Positions 1 to 8,376 are shown, counted from the first letter of the stretch. The stretch: 14,573 nt of DNA from Dinochytrium kinnereticum (GCA_027604005.1 JADGJT010000499.1:1-14573), one strand, 5' to 3'. Notes: generated from the letters alone by a model not told the origin. Program-made: numbers and translations.

Positions 1-472
1 CTATTCCTCTCCCTAGCTCAAGTTGTTTGTTTTTTTTTCTCACCTACTTTTTCTGGCATCCATAAAGTATTCTGTCGATTTTCATCGTAAAATCAGTAAT
101 GATTCTTTTCCCCCCGCACCCTCCCCCTTTTTTTTTTTTTTTCTTTTTTTTCTTTTTCCTTGCCTCGTTGTGGCCGCCAGTTTGGATTCTGCCACCCATT
201 TTTCCTGGCTGTCCACCTTTTTCTTGGTGGCATTTATCATTGTGAAGTGGGAGGTCTACCTTTCTTTTCACTGACTGCTGAGCAGTGTTCTCTTTTCGTT
301 TCGTCGTTTCGTTTATCAAAAAAAAAAAAAAAAAAGGAAAGAAAATAAAATAAAGGTTTTGAAATCATTTATGAACCGTTGGATATGATACTTCTTCGTG
401 TGAGGCAGGTCCTGTAAGGTCCAAGTCGTTTGGTTCATTTCTTTTGGAATGAGTGAGAGAATAAACTGTGTT
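1..472. other. Non-coding, low-complexity region
   Basis: No supportable gene. It contains a long T/C tract at about 121-160, an uninterrupted A tract at about 319-337 and A/T-rich sequence after it. ORFs here encode only K or F runs from these tracts. The A and T tracts could be remnants of retrotransposed sequence, but no flanking duplication or coding remnant is visible. The dispersed 46-nt element at 438-483 begins at its right edge. Confidence 0.6.
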
Positions 473-483
473 CTATATTTGCA
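438..483 (+). repeat. Dispersed short repeat, copy A
   Basis: This 46-nt stretch matches 11783-11827. The first 19 nt (tttcttttggaatgagtga) are identical, and the rest aligns with a few substitutions and indels and includes AATAAA, GTTCTAT and TTGCA blocks. The two copies are about 11.3 kb apart, in the same orientation, in non-coding sequence. A 19-nt identity plus extended similarity is unlikely by chance. Its nature is unknown: it could be a 3'-UTR or polyadenylation module, or a fragment of a larger interspersed element. Confidence 0.6.
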
Positions 484-694
484 CATTTCTTAGGGCGCTC
501 ATATATCCCGAGAACAATATCTCCATCCCTTCCTTGTACTCTGCACAAAGGGTGGTGGCAACACTTGTGTAACCATTCCCCCAGCAATCACATTCTTCGC
601 GATATCCTAGTTCCTGTCTCTTGGAGATGTTTCCCGGAATATCGGCGGGTACGACGATGTCTCTTTCCAACAATTTCTCTTTGAACCATAGCAC
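473..694 (-). CDS. Doubtful small ORF or last-exon candidate (73 aa)
   Basis: The frame opens with ATG at 694 and ends with TAG at 473. The 73 residues are of balanced composition, with no low-complexity runs, and include a CDCWGNGY segment and an EYKEGMEILFSGYM segment. No family was recognised. About 50 bp upstream on the same strand lies CCATAAAAGG, which could serve as a TATA-like element, and a GTAAGT splice-donor-like sequence sits near 700. The ORF could be a small gene, a terminal exon of an unrecognised gene, or chance. Copy A of the dispersed repeat overlaps its end and lies immediately 3' of it. Confidence 0.2.
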   Translation of the reverse strand: MLWFKEKLLERDIVVPADIPGNISKRQELGYREECDCWGNGYTSVATTLCAEYKEGMEILFSGYMSALRNVQI

Positions 695-1122
695 AGACTT
701 ACCACAAATGATTTTTTTGCCCCATTCTTGGTTTCATTGCTTCCTTTTATGGAAATATGTGTTCAATACTTGAGAGGTGAAGATTCTTACAGAAAAGTGG
801 ACAAAAGAAAACCCTTGAGTGAAAACTCTGGGCGAGAAAGCAAGTCTCAATTAACCCATTGTCTTCCGCAACGTTTACAAAGATCATTGAGCATTGAGCG
901 TCACAACTTTCTTCTTTCTTTGATTCTCTCAATCAAATCTGTCATGACGGATTTAGATGGGCGACTCAACCTCCACCAACTATACCCATTTCCCTATAGG
1001 TCCAGCCACTTCCATAGTCCCAACAGACTTGTTCGTTGCTCGTTTGGCGCTTAAGTGAAGGCACAAGTTGCCCTAACCTGCACAGTTGCTACTTATTACA
1101 AAAAGATTGAGCAGATTGTTCT
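695..1122. other. Intergenic region, nothing firmly coding
   Basis: A plus-strand frame of about 101 codons runs from ATG 749 to the stop at 1052-1054, and an overlapping minus-strand frame also exists. Neither resembles a known family. The only clear motif is a perfect CArG-type box, CCTTTTATGG, at 743-752, which may act as a TATA element or a MADS-box site. The region ends at the palindromic AATAAA signal that closes the THI5-like gene. Confidence 0.5.
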
Positions 1123-1138
1123 GTTTATTGCAATAAAC
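1123..1138. terminator. Palindromic bidirectional polyadenylation signal
   Basis: GTTTATTGCAATAAAC is a perfect 16-bp palindrome that presents AATAAA on both strands. On the minus strand it lies about 100 nt past the THI5-like stop codon, a suitable place for that gene's poly(A) signal. On the plus strand it could serve a transcript arriving from the left, though no solid plus-strand gene was identified there. Confidence 0.55.
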
Positions 1139-1225
1139 GCACTTTGCGGGATGGACAAACAAGACGCAACAAGCAGCAAAAGACGGCAGGCGGTGGAGTC
1201 GCTCGCCTTTGCAGACACAGACATC

Positions 1226-2902
1226 TTACCGCACAACAACCTCGTCCCGCGCACCCTTTGCCTCCAACGCACCGTCAGTGGTCTTCGTGGCAGCGGAAGC
1301 AGCGGTCGGCAAATGCTCGTTGGTCATGTTCTGGACAAACGATTTCTCGCAGACCCCCAAGGTCTTGCAGTAGTTCGTGACCTTTGTCCAGTCCCGTTGC
1401 ACGTTCTGGGGATGATGAGGAGAAGACGGAAAAGACGCGGTGAGCGAGGCACAAAAAAGCAGAAGCCTAGGTACGGTTTTGCTTTCGGCAGGCTGAAAAC
1501 CGAAAATGCGTGTACACACCTCCAACGTCTTGGAAAAGTAAGGCAGCGATCTCTCAAACATTTTTCTGTTCACCGTGCTTCCGAGGCTAGGTTTCATCTC
1601 CACGTAGAGGTTGTAGGCCTTCTCTGGATCGGCAAGCATGAACTCTGTCGACCTCTTGACGGCTTTCAGGAAGGCCTTCACCTTCTCGGGGTTGGATTTA
1701 AGGAAGGTGTCGTTCGCAATGTAAAGGACAGAGCTGTTAAGAAAAGAATGGTAAAGAAAACTTTTAGCAAAACCACAATCACCGCAAAAACACAGAGAGC
1801 GATCCTCGCAACAAAAAGAATCAAACTCACCAAAAACAGCAACATCCAAGATCAGCCAATTCATCAATTCTCAGCATCCCCACATCGTCCTCACTCCTTC
1901 CCATCTCACGACACCACTCCTCCAATTCCACCTGCTGAATGTTCTCGAGTCCCACACCAGCGTCAATGACGCCTCGCTTGATCGCGTCCGAGACGTTCAT
2001 CCCCACTCGGACGGCAGTGTAGTCTTTCGGGGTCATGTTATGCCGGGAGGTTAGGGAGTCAATGATGGTTTTCCCGAATTCGCCGACCTAGGTTCAATTA
2101 TTTTTTTTTTGTAAGCGGAGGGGAGTGGAGTAAGGGGGGATAAAAAAAAAGAATCTCACATAACCAATCCTCCTCCCCCGCAACGACTCGAAATCTTCAG
2201 TGATGGTCTTGTTGCTCTTAATGTAAATAATTCCTGTGAAGGGTTCCTGATCCACACAGAGTGCAACGTGATAGGGTTACCAAAAAGCTGATGATAGTAA
2301 AACGAGATTCCAACCACCTTTCCGCAACAAACCAAGAATGAAAAAAATAACTCACATCCAACAAAGTCCCCACAGAGGTCACATTAAACCCTCTAGCCTT
2401 TGCAGCAATGGTGTGAATCATTGCTTTACATCCCATATCAATCTTTCCAGATCCAACAATCTCTACGCGAGCAGCGAAAAAAGAGAAAAAAAAAGAAAGA
2501 AAAGGTGAAGAATTATGTTAATTTAAGTAGGGATGTGATGAGCCCCTCACCCGTCACATCAGATGGATCTGCGGGTTCCAAAATAGCCACCTTCACCTCC
2601 TCGTCTTGAAAGTACCCCAACTTCTGCGCGAGAAAGATTGGGGCGTGGTAAGGGTTTGCTGGTTGGGACGTTGTTTGAGAAATAATAGCACAGTCAGATA
2701 GTGGTGGTGAAGATAGATACGCTGGTTCAGGCAGGCGGATGCATGGATGGGGTATGATGGAGGAACAGATGGATGCTTGGATGGGTGGTAGCATGGATGG
2801 ATGGGTGGATGAATGGATGGGTGGATGGATGGATGGATGAGGTGGTCTCTCTCTTGGCTTACCTGCCCAGTTCAAGAGAAGGGTGATCTTTTCGGTGGTC
2901 AT
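1226..2902 (-). CDS. THI5: THI5/NMT1-type HMP-P synthase (thiamine pyrimidine biosynthesis)
   Basis: Makes 4-amino-5-hydroxymethyl-2-methylpyrimidine phosphate, the pyrimidine half of thiamine. In the yeast family this is a single-turnover reaction using PLP and the enzyme's own histidine. Exons on the minus strand: 2902-2863, 2658-2551, 2462-2356, 2246-2160, 2087-1831, 1733-1520 and 1405-1226. They join in phase to 330 aa, close to the usual ~340. Visible family features are the N-terminal [19 protein letters not shown] and [11 protein letters not shown] blocks, K62 and H66 in [13 protein letters not shown] (family PLP lysine and histidine donor), EPFTG, VGEFGK, and the iron-binding CCCFC motif at 196-200. 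No signal peptide is apparent, so it is likely cytosolic. All introns are GT...AG. The 204-nt first and 114-nt last introns are multiples of three without stops. A TATA box and paired CCAAT boxes lie upstream. No TPP riboswitch motif was seen in the leader or introns. Confidence 0.95.
2741..2840 (+). repeat. (GGAT)n-like tandem repeat inside THI5 intron 1
   Basis: Imperfect tetranucleotide repeat of GGAT/GGGT units (CATCC on the transcribed strand), densest at about 2791-2840. It lies wholly within the first THI5 intron and explains why that intron is longer than the others. If the intron were retained, the repeat would be translated as a P/S/H/I-rich stretch in frame. Confidence 0.85.
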
Positions 2903-3066
2903 GGCTTGCTATCGATGTTTGTCGAAGAGGGAGGGATAGATGCCAGAGGTATGTCGCGGGGGTGACTGGGAAAGATGAGGGGATGGTGGTGAAGAGAGGG
3001 GAGGGGAGGGAAGGGAAGGCGAGTGAGGGGAAGACGAGGGGGGAATCGGGGCGAAGGAGAGGGTCC

Positions 3067-3073
3067 TTTTATA
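3067..3073 (-). promoter_or_regulatory. TATA box of the THI5-like gene
   Basis: TATAAAA followed by GG on the minus strand, about 165 bp upstream of the ATG. This implies a leader of roughly 130 nt. The same TATAAAA core occurs 104-159 bp upstream of the sensor and the secreted-peptide genes. Confidence 0.7.
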
Positions 3074-3188
3074 CCTGACGGACGCAGGGGGAAGCGATGC
3101 GCAGAGATTACCTGCTTCCCCACCCGTCCTTGCAGCAGCAGCTGGAGATTTTGGTGAAATGCCGAGGAATATCCACTCGCGTCACTGC

Positions 3189-3251
3189 GTCCACCGCTGA
3201 TTGGCTGGGTCTCGAATGGACGCGTCATCATGTCCACCACTGATTGGCTGG
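3189..3251 (-). promoter_or_regulatory. Duplicated CCAAT-box module upstream of THI5
   Basis: A 20-bp imperfect direct repeat, gtccaccRctgattggctgg, occurs at 3189-3208 and 3232-3251 with one mismatch. Each copy carries an inverted CCAAT (ATTGG), so on the strand of the THI5 gene both read CCAATCAG. The copies are 43 bp apart, about four helical turns, and lie 115-180 bp upstream of the TATA box. CCAAT-binding (HAP/NF-Y) control is a reasonable inference. Confidence 0.6.
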
Positions 3252-3519
3252 AGCAGATGTCATGAATGAACTCAAAGCATCGTCCTCAGCCATCCACTCT
3301 GACAGCTGCCCAATTGGATATTCTCACAATTAATAATATTCGTTCGTCTCATGCTTCAACAACTACAAATAACGATGATTGTTGCTTATCAAACCCTCAT
3401 CTTCACCAGCCCATTGAAGAAGAAAGTTCTAATAACTCGGACAGCAATATGCCAGGGAATATGCTTCATTTTGTTGTGCTTGGCTGATATATTACATTCA
3501 TACATTCATACATACATGC

Positions 3520-4437
3520 TCACTCCTCCTTCGGCACTCCCTTCTTCTCAAGATACTCCAGCACTGTCCCCGCGCACGCTGGCGTCTCAGACGACACCAT
3601 CTTCACGAGCGCTGCAGGGAGCGTCCCCGCCGGATCCACCTGAGTGATGTACGTCACGTCCCACCCATCACCGTCGTTGGAGGTCGTGGGCATGATGATC
3701 CACGCTGCTACCGTCACATGACCTCGCACTCGGCCCTTGACGTGCGGAAGGCGGTCGTCCTCCACAGAGGTTTGGATGAACCAGACGCTGTTGTCGGTGG
3801 CGTCGCGGTAGATTCGGTAGGCGACGATAAAGTCTCTTCCGCTGTTCCGTTTGTTGTTGTTTTTTATATGTTTTTATTTTCCCGTTAGACAGATTCAGAA
3901 GAATGGGAAGGGATTCAAACAAAGCACAGAAATATTGGAAGGAAGAAGTAGAAGAAAACAAACGAATATGTGATGCCAACCTTATGACAGGCCACTGCCC
4001 CTTTTGCTTTGAATGAACCAACCCTGCCTCCCTGCTTCCAGGCCCGTACATCTCAATAACCTCCATATCCTCAAACCTCGCATCCCAGACCTGCCTAGCC
4101 TCCACATGTCGAAGGCAAGCAAGAATATCATCCTGCGAAAAAGTGGAAGGAAACTTCTTCTCACCTACCGACAGCGTGAGCATCAGAATGAATGGGGGGA
4201 AGGGGGGCGGTGATTCGACCAAGAGAAACGGAACAGCACTCTCTCACCTCTAGTGATGGGAAGCGCAGAGCCCGGAAGGCTCTTCATGGAGATCTTTGTT
4301 CCGTTGGGTGTTGTGGAGTGCGGGATGAACTCTTCATGGTTGGCGTACAGGGCCTTTGCGTGGGCCAGCGCCTTCTCGAGGACGTCTGAGTAGCGCGGGG
4401 TGACTTGGGGGACGGAGGCTAGTTTTGGCTGAGGCAT
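3520..4437 (-). CDS. START-domain lipid-binding/transfer protein
   Basis: START-family (StAR-related lipid transfer) protein, inferred to bind a lipid or sterol in a helix-grip pocket. The ligand cannot be told from sequence. Exons: 4437-4248, 4164-3981 and 3841-3520, joining in phase to 231 aa, so it is essentially a stand-alone START domain. Visible features are Q88-V-W-D91 followed by a MEVIEMYG strand, S125-GRDF, the Y133-R-I-Y strand, FIQTSVE, RVRGHVTVAAWIIMP, and the classic VTYITQVDPAGTLP segment (187-200) before the C-terminal helix. There is no signal peptide or transmembrane segment, so it is probably cytosolic. The start is the first true ATG at 4437; an upstream in-frame TTG was not used. 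The third exon's acceptor is chosen as AACAG (ending at 3842) because it gives SGRDF; a nearby AAG acceptor would drop two residues. Confidence 0.87.
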
Positions 4438-5113
4438 CGTTTGCAAGGCAAAGATATGCGAAGGTGAAGGATCCGAGGAGGCGAGGTGGAGAAGGACGAT
4501 GACGGACTCGCAGGAGCGCAGCGCAGGGGAGCAGACAGGAAGTAAGAGGTCGTGTGAGGCAAGGCCTTAAGTACATTGAAAATCCTGAAACGGTTGATTC
4601 AAGGAGAAGCATGTTGGTTGCACAAACCCCTTCATCAGTCAATGTCACCCCAAGCCAAGCAAGCAGCGGCATGATTTGGTTGCGGCCTCCGCTTACTGGG
4701 TGTACCACGACCGCATCATCATCGGGCCGATGCCATGCTCACCCGAAACACTCTCGGGCAGATGATTCGGACATGCCATCTGCCAGCCAGCAGCAAGCAA
4801 TTGCATGCATGGAAGAAAGCCTCAATCCAATGGTGTTCACTTCAGAACCAGCCTGCCAGAAGCACCACCTGATTGGTCCCTGTCCTGAAACCATTGGCAG
4901 ATCACACCCAACCAGGGAAACATCAGATGGTACCACCCTGCTCCGTGTGTCTGCATGGCAGGGCTCAAAGTACCGCTGGATCCTGTTGCTGTCCCACAGC
5001 GGAACGCCTTGTCCACCAATTGTGTTTGTTTGTTTGTTTGTTGCTCAGAGCAATGGCACCCAGCGCCTCCTTCACGCATGTTTTCTTCAAACGCACACAT
5101 CTGACGGATAGCG
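4438..5113. other. Intergenic region between divergent START and sensor genes
   Basis: No convincing gene. A plus-strand frame across most of it lacks family resemblance and has shadow-like composition. It holds scattered CCAAT/ATTGG boxes, including CTGATTGG near 4870 that shares eight bases with the THI5 module. There is a (TTTG)n microsatellite at about 5023-5042. A weak TATA-like TACTTAAGG on the minus strand near 4567-4575 lies about 130 bp upstream of the START-protein ATG. It presumably contains both promoters. Confidence 0.6.
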
Positions 5114-5120
5114 TATAAAA
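5114..5120 (+). promoter_or_regulatory. TATA box of the dCache-HAMP sensor gene
   Basis: TATAAAA followed by GG, 159 bp upstream of the ATG at 5273. It closely matches the THI5-gene TATA context. Initiation would be expected near 5145. Confidence 0.65.
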
Positions 5121-5272
5121 GGCGTCTTCATCCTCCCTCGTCGACGTGCTCCGCAGAGACTTCAGTAGACCGGCGTCTTCTTCCCTTTTTATTTTAGAGA
5201 GAGCGTGCCGCCCTTGTGCTGTTCCGCTGTATTTAGACCGTCGTCTGCACACCGCCTTTGGATTGGACGATC

Positions 5273-7242
5273 ATGCCGGGGCCTACGGGAATTCACAAGC
5301 AGGCGAGGGTGAGGGTTCCGCTGTTTGTTAGCATCATGTCGGTTGTGTTCACAATGACGGCTCTGGTGAGTTCAACCACCCTGTCCCCACCTCCCTCGCA
5401 TTTGTGGGTTTGTTTGAAAGATGGCGGCGGGATGGTCCTTTCCACCTTCACCCAGCGTCCCACCCACGCTATCCTCCAAACCTAACCCCTCGTCTTCTTC
5501 CCTCTTCTTCCCATGTTATGGCTAGATTGGCGTCGTCGTTGGGTACCTCACCCTCACTCGATCTCAAGAAAGCATTACGGACATCACCTCTCAGATGAGA
5601 TTAACGATCTTGAATAGAGTTCAGGAATCAGTGACTGGCATATTGGATGATGCTTTGATGGTGTTGAGGATGAAAAGTCGGAATGCATTGTTGTTTCAGT
5701 ATATTGAGGGGTGGAGTGATAATAGTACTTGGAGAAGTTCGCCAGCTGTGTAAGTTTTTACTCTTCTATACTTTGGGGTCGTATGGGTCCATCGCCTTGA
5801 TTCTCACTCACAAATAACTCACTTCATCCACCCCCATCAGCATCTCTTACCACTACCACTTCGCCAAAGAATCCAGCTCCCTCGAGAACACCGGTATCCT
5901 CTTCAGGCCCGACTCAACCGGCCGTCAAAGTTACCTTGCATCCTACCCGAAATGGGGTCAGATCTACTACCAAGACATCAGCACGAATCACGAACTCCTC
6001 GGCGCCCAGATCCGCGGTGAGACCGAAGATTACAGCCTGGACCTGGACACCAACGCCACCTTGATTCGATCGGATTGGGTTCCCGATGATCGCTTTCCAG
6101 CGCTCAAGACCAGCGGCATCGTTCGTGGGAAACCGTTTTGGTCGCCCCCGATTTACACTCCCGTCATTCAGACCTTCTTGATCCCGCTTGTTTTCCCGGT
6201 TTGGAGGGGAAGAGGTATCGGGAATGTTGGAGAGGGGGGGTACCATGCCGCTCATTTCGCCATGCTCTCCATCAAGAGCCTCGACAATTTCTTGCGATCC
6301 GTTCAAGTGTCTACCAACGGTGTTGTCTCGATCATTGAGGGAAAGACGGGGTTGATGCTTGCGTCGTCGCTTCCAGGAGTCGCGCAGAACGGGACCGCCA
6401 ATTCTCGGTTTGGGGCCACCACGAACCCAAACAGCCTCATTGCCGCTTCAGCAAGGTTCGTCGCGAGTCGGTACGGCACGTCAGACACGATTGAAAGCAT
6501 CCCTGCCTCATCTTCGGCCACCTTTGCGACCTCCTTCAAGCATGAAGGCGACGATGTTCTTGTGAACGGCTATTGGATCCGTGATGATACCATGGGGTTG
6601 AACTGGCTTGTCCTGCTGACGATTCCTTCCAATGATTTCTTGGAGGTCATTCGTGGGACGTTCAGGAACGCCGTGGGGTTTGTCGTGGGATTCTGTGTGG
6701 CCAGTTTGGCGATTTCTGGGTTGCTGGCTTATTTGATCGCGACGCCATTGAGCAAGCTTGCGAGGTCCATGGTGATGGCGTCGCAGTTTGATTTTGGAGA
6801 GTTGCGGGATGGGTACCTTGAGAGGAGGTCTTGCGTCACAGAGATTGGAAGGCTTGAAGGTATGTTTTATTACATTCTTACTTGCTTTTACTTTGGTCAA
6901 GTGTTCGTTTGTAGGGGGCTGTGCTGGTGTAGGCCTCAATTATGCATCACGCATTTCCCTCCAACGCCTTCACAACCCATTCAACCCCTTTTGAATCTAC
7001 CCCTACCCTTCTTCCCTTCCCCACACTTTAAAAAAAAAATCTAACCACTTGCCAAACCCACTCCAGGTGTCTTCCACGAGCTGATGCTCAAATTCGCTAC
7101 AGCCATCAAGGCCAACAAAACCCTCATTACAGCCCGTGGCGAGAACGTCAATGGGTTGTCAACCCACTCCTCTCCGGGTACGCAGGCTTCGGCGTTGGGG
7201 TCGCGAGGGGGAGGGATGGTTAAGTCTGGTGATACTCCTTAG
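5273..7242 (+). CDS. Membrane sensor: dCache-like ectodomain plus HAMP, no output domain
   Basis: Exons 5273-5365, 5526-5749, 5841-6859 and 7067-7242 join in phase to 503 aa. Order of parts: short basic cytosolic N-terminus; TM1 at about 16-41; a ~340-residue extracytoplasmic region resembling a double Cache ligand-binding domain (an amphipathic first helix, then FWSPPIYTP, SVQVSTNGVVSIIEGKTG and GLNWLVLLTIP blocks); TM2 at about 383-405; and a HAMP linker starting TPLSKLARSM, with the C-terminal EIGRLEGVF..LM signature. About 45 polar residues follow and the protein ends. This is the layout of receptors that normally feed a histidine kinase, cyclase or methyl-accepting domain, but none is present and none was seen in the 600 bp downstream. 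It may signal through a partner, act as a decoy, or be the product of a gene broken after HAMP. The ligand is unknown. The domain assignment is by pattern, not search. Confidence 0.85.
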
Positions 7243-7939
7243 GACGGGATATGAGGTTTTTTTTAATCTTTGTTGTGGGGAGTTGAGGCGAGGTTTGGTT
7301 GATGGGCGTCTGATATGGCGCGGCATGGTTGTAAACATTCTGTTTTTTTTCGGCGCTTTATTGTATTTATTAATCTAAGTTTTGAATTATGGTTATCAGT
7401 AGCAGCTTGGCCTCCTTTTTAAAGTTGGGTTAGGGGTTAAGGACTGGTCTTTGGATGAGAAAGAATGGTTATCCATCATTTATTTGATTCTTAATTATAG
7501 CACGAGCAAACATGCGGGAGCTGGGTGCAATCACTCATAAAATCTCTAAGTCTTTGTTGGACAACGGCGGGTAAATAAAAGAGGAGAGTTTTTGGCCCAG
7601 TCATTATTACTAATTTCATTACTTGGCCTTTGACGAGACCTGTACACCAATTCTTTGATTGAATTACGGCAGGAGGGTAAACGCCCCATAACCTGGCTTA
7701 CGATACACGGAGGAGGATTAGCTGCTAATAAGAAATAACCACATGTTAGCAGCTAATCCTCCAAGTCCAAGTCGTTTTGTCGATGCGCTTGAACGGAAAA
7801 GACCAAGTCATCACTTGGCTGTTGCCGATAACCGACCTCGTGAGCCAGCCGTGATCAGAAGAAGAAAAAATCTTGCCACCTAACAACTCTATCAATCCAG
7901 TTTGCGCTGGGAAGGATTTCTGCACTTGTTTGAACGGGC
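7243..7939. other. Spacer between sensor gene and secreted-peptide gene
   Basis: No gene supported. It begins with the T-rich 3' region of the sensor gene; an AATAAA occurs near 7574. A CTTGGCCTC motif at 7406-7414 is identical to two of those clustered upstream of the 275-aa orphan gene. The 17-bp inverted repeat at 7712-7762 and the promoter of the secreted-peptide gene occupy its right part. Confidence 0.6.
7712..7762. repeat. Perfect 17-bp inverted repeat with 17-nt loop
   Basis: The left arm ggaggattagctgctaa (7712-7728) and the right arm at 7746-7762 are perfect reverse complements separated by 17 nt (7729-7745). It lies about 180 bp upstream of the TATA box of the secreted-peptide gene. 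It could be a cruciform or dimer-factor site, or a remnant of a small inverted-repeat element. No flanking target duplication was noticed. Confidence 0.85.
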
Positions 7940-7946
7940 TATAAAA
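7940..7946 (+). promoter_or_regulatory. TATA box of the secreted-peptide gene
   Basis: TATAAAA in the context gggcTATAAAAgctc, 104 bp upstream of the ATG at 8044. A clean TATA box and an A-rich start context (caaaaATG) suggest a strong or inducible promoter. Confidence 0.7.
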
Positions 7947-8043
7947 GCTCGACGCCTTCTCCCTACTCTCCGATATCCTCACCGCACTCAAAAAGCCCTC
8001 AATTGAAGCCTCATCCTCATCACCAAAACTCAACCTTTCAAAA

Positions 8044-8260
8044 ATGAACGTCAAGGCCATCATCTTCGCTGTCGCTGCTCTCTTTGTCAGCTCTGCTGTC
8101 GCTGCCCCTGCCCCAGCGTAAGAAGAACCCTTCTCCACATTTTTCGTTATGACTCCAGCGACCTGATGGTTCTTAATTGTTTCTTTTGTCTGTTTGTAGT
8201 CCTGGAGGATGCCAGCCCTGTGACCGTCTTGTCACCAACTGCCCTTGCATTCCCTTGTGA
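8044..8260 (+). CDS. Tiny secreted cysteine-containing peptide (44 aa)
   Basis: Exons 8044-8117 and 8200-8260 join to 44 aa across an 82-nt GTAAGA...TTTGTAG intron. Residues 1-20 form a textbook signal peptide: M-N-V-K, a hydrophobic core, then A-V-A before the predicted cut. The mature part would be about 24 residues: an APAPAPGG leader, then cysteines at 29, 32, 39 and 41 (C-x2-C-x6-C-x-C), ending at TGA 8258. Retaining the intron gives a stop at once (GCG TAA), so splicing is required. Support for a real gene is a TATA box, a good start context, an AATAAA at 8377 and the signal peptide interrupted exactly by a well-formed intron. The function is unknown; small secreted cysteine peptides in fungi serve many roles. 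No family was recognised. Confidence 0.65.
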
Positions 8261-8376
8261 GCACTATGCAGGAAAGAGCCGTTGTCTGGTTTTCCAAGTT
8301 GTTCTCGAGATTCTACGTTGGCTTTTCCTCTGTCAAGCATCACGTCTCGGTCTTTGGGACTTTTGTAAGATGTTGA

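Noticed and set aside
319..352. A-tract as the tail of a retrotransposed gene.
   Set aside because: No coding remnant next to it, no target-site duplication visible, and similar homopolymers occur in introns of this window.
728..1054. Plus-strand frame of about 101 codons from ATG 749.
   Set aside because: No recognisable domain, an overlapping opposite frame and no supporting promoter. Only the plus-strand AATAAA at 1132 hints at a transcript, so it was not called.
1055..1969. 304-codon plus-strand frame.
   Set aside because: It starts with GTG and lies antisense across the THI5 exons and introns, whose protein similarity is unambiguous. It is a shadow.
2903..3260. TPP riboswitch expected in the leader of a fungal THI5/NMT1 gene.
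   Set aside because: No CTGAGA or CTGATCTGG-type motif was found on the minus strand in the leader or in intron 1. Only TATA and CCAAT elements were seen.
4554..5111. 185-codon plus-strand frame between the START and sensor genes.
   Set aside because: It begins at GTG, has no family resemblance, ends at the sensor TATA box and has the composition of promoter DNA. The first ATG gives a shorter, equally featureless product.
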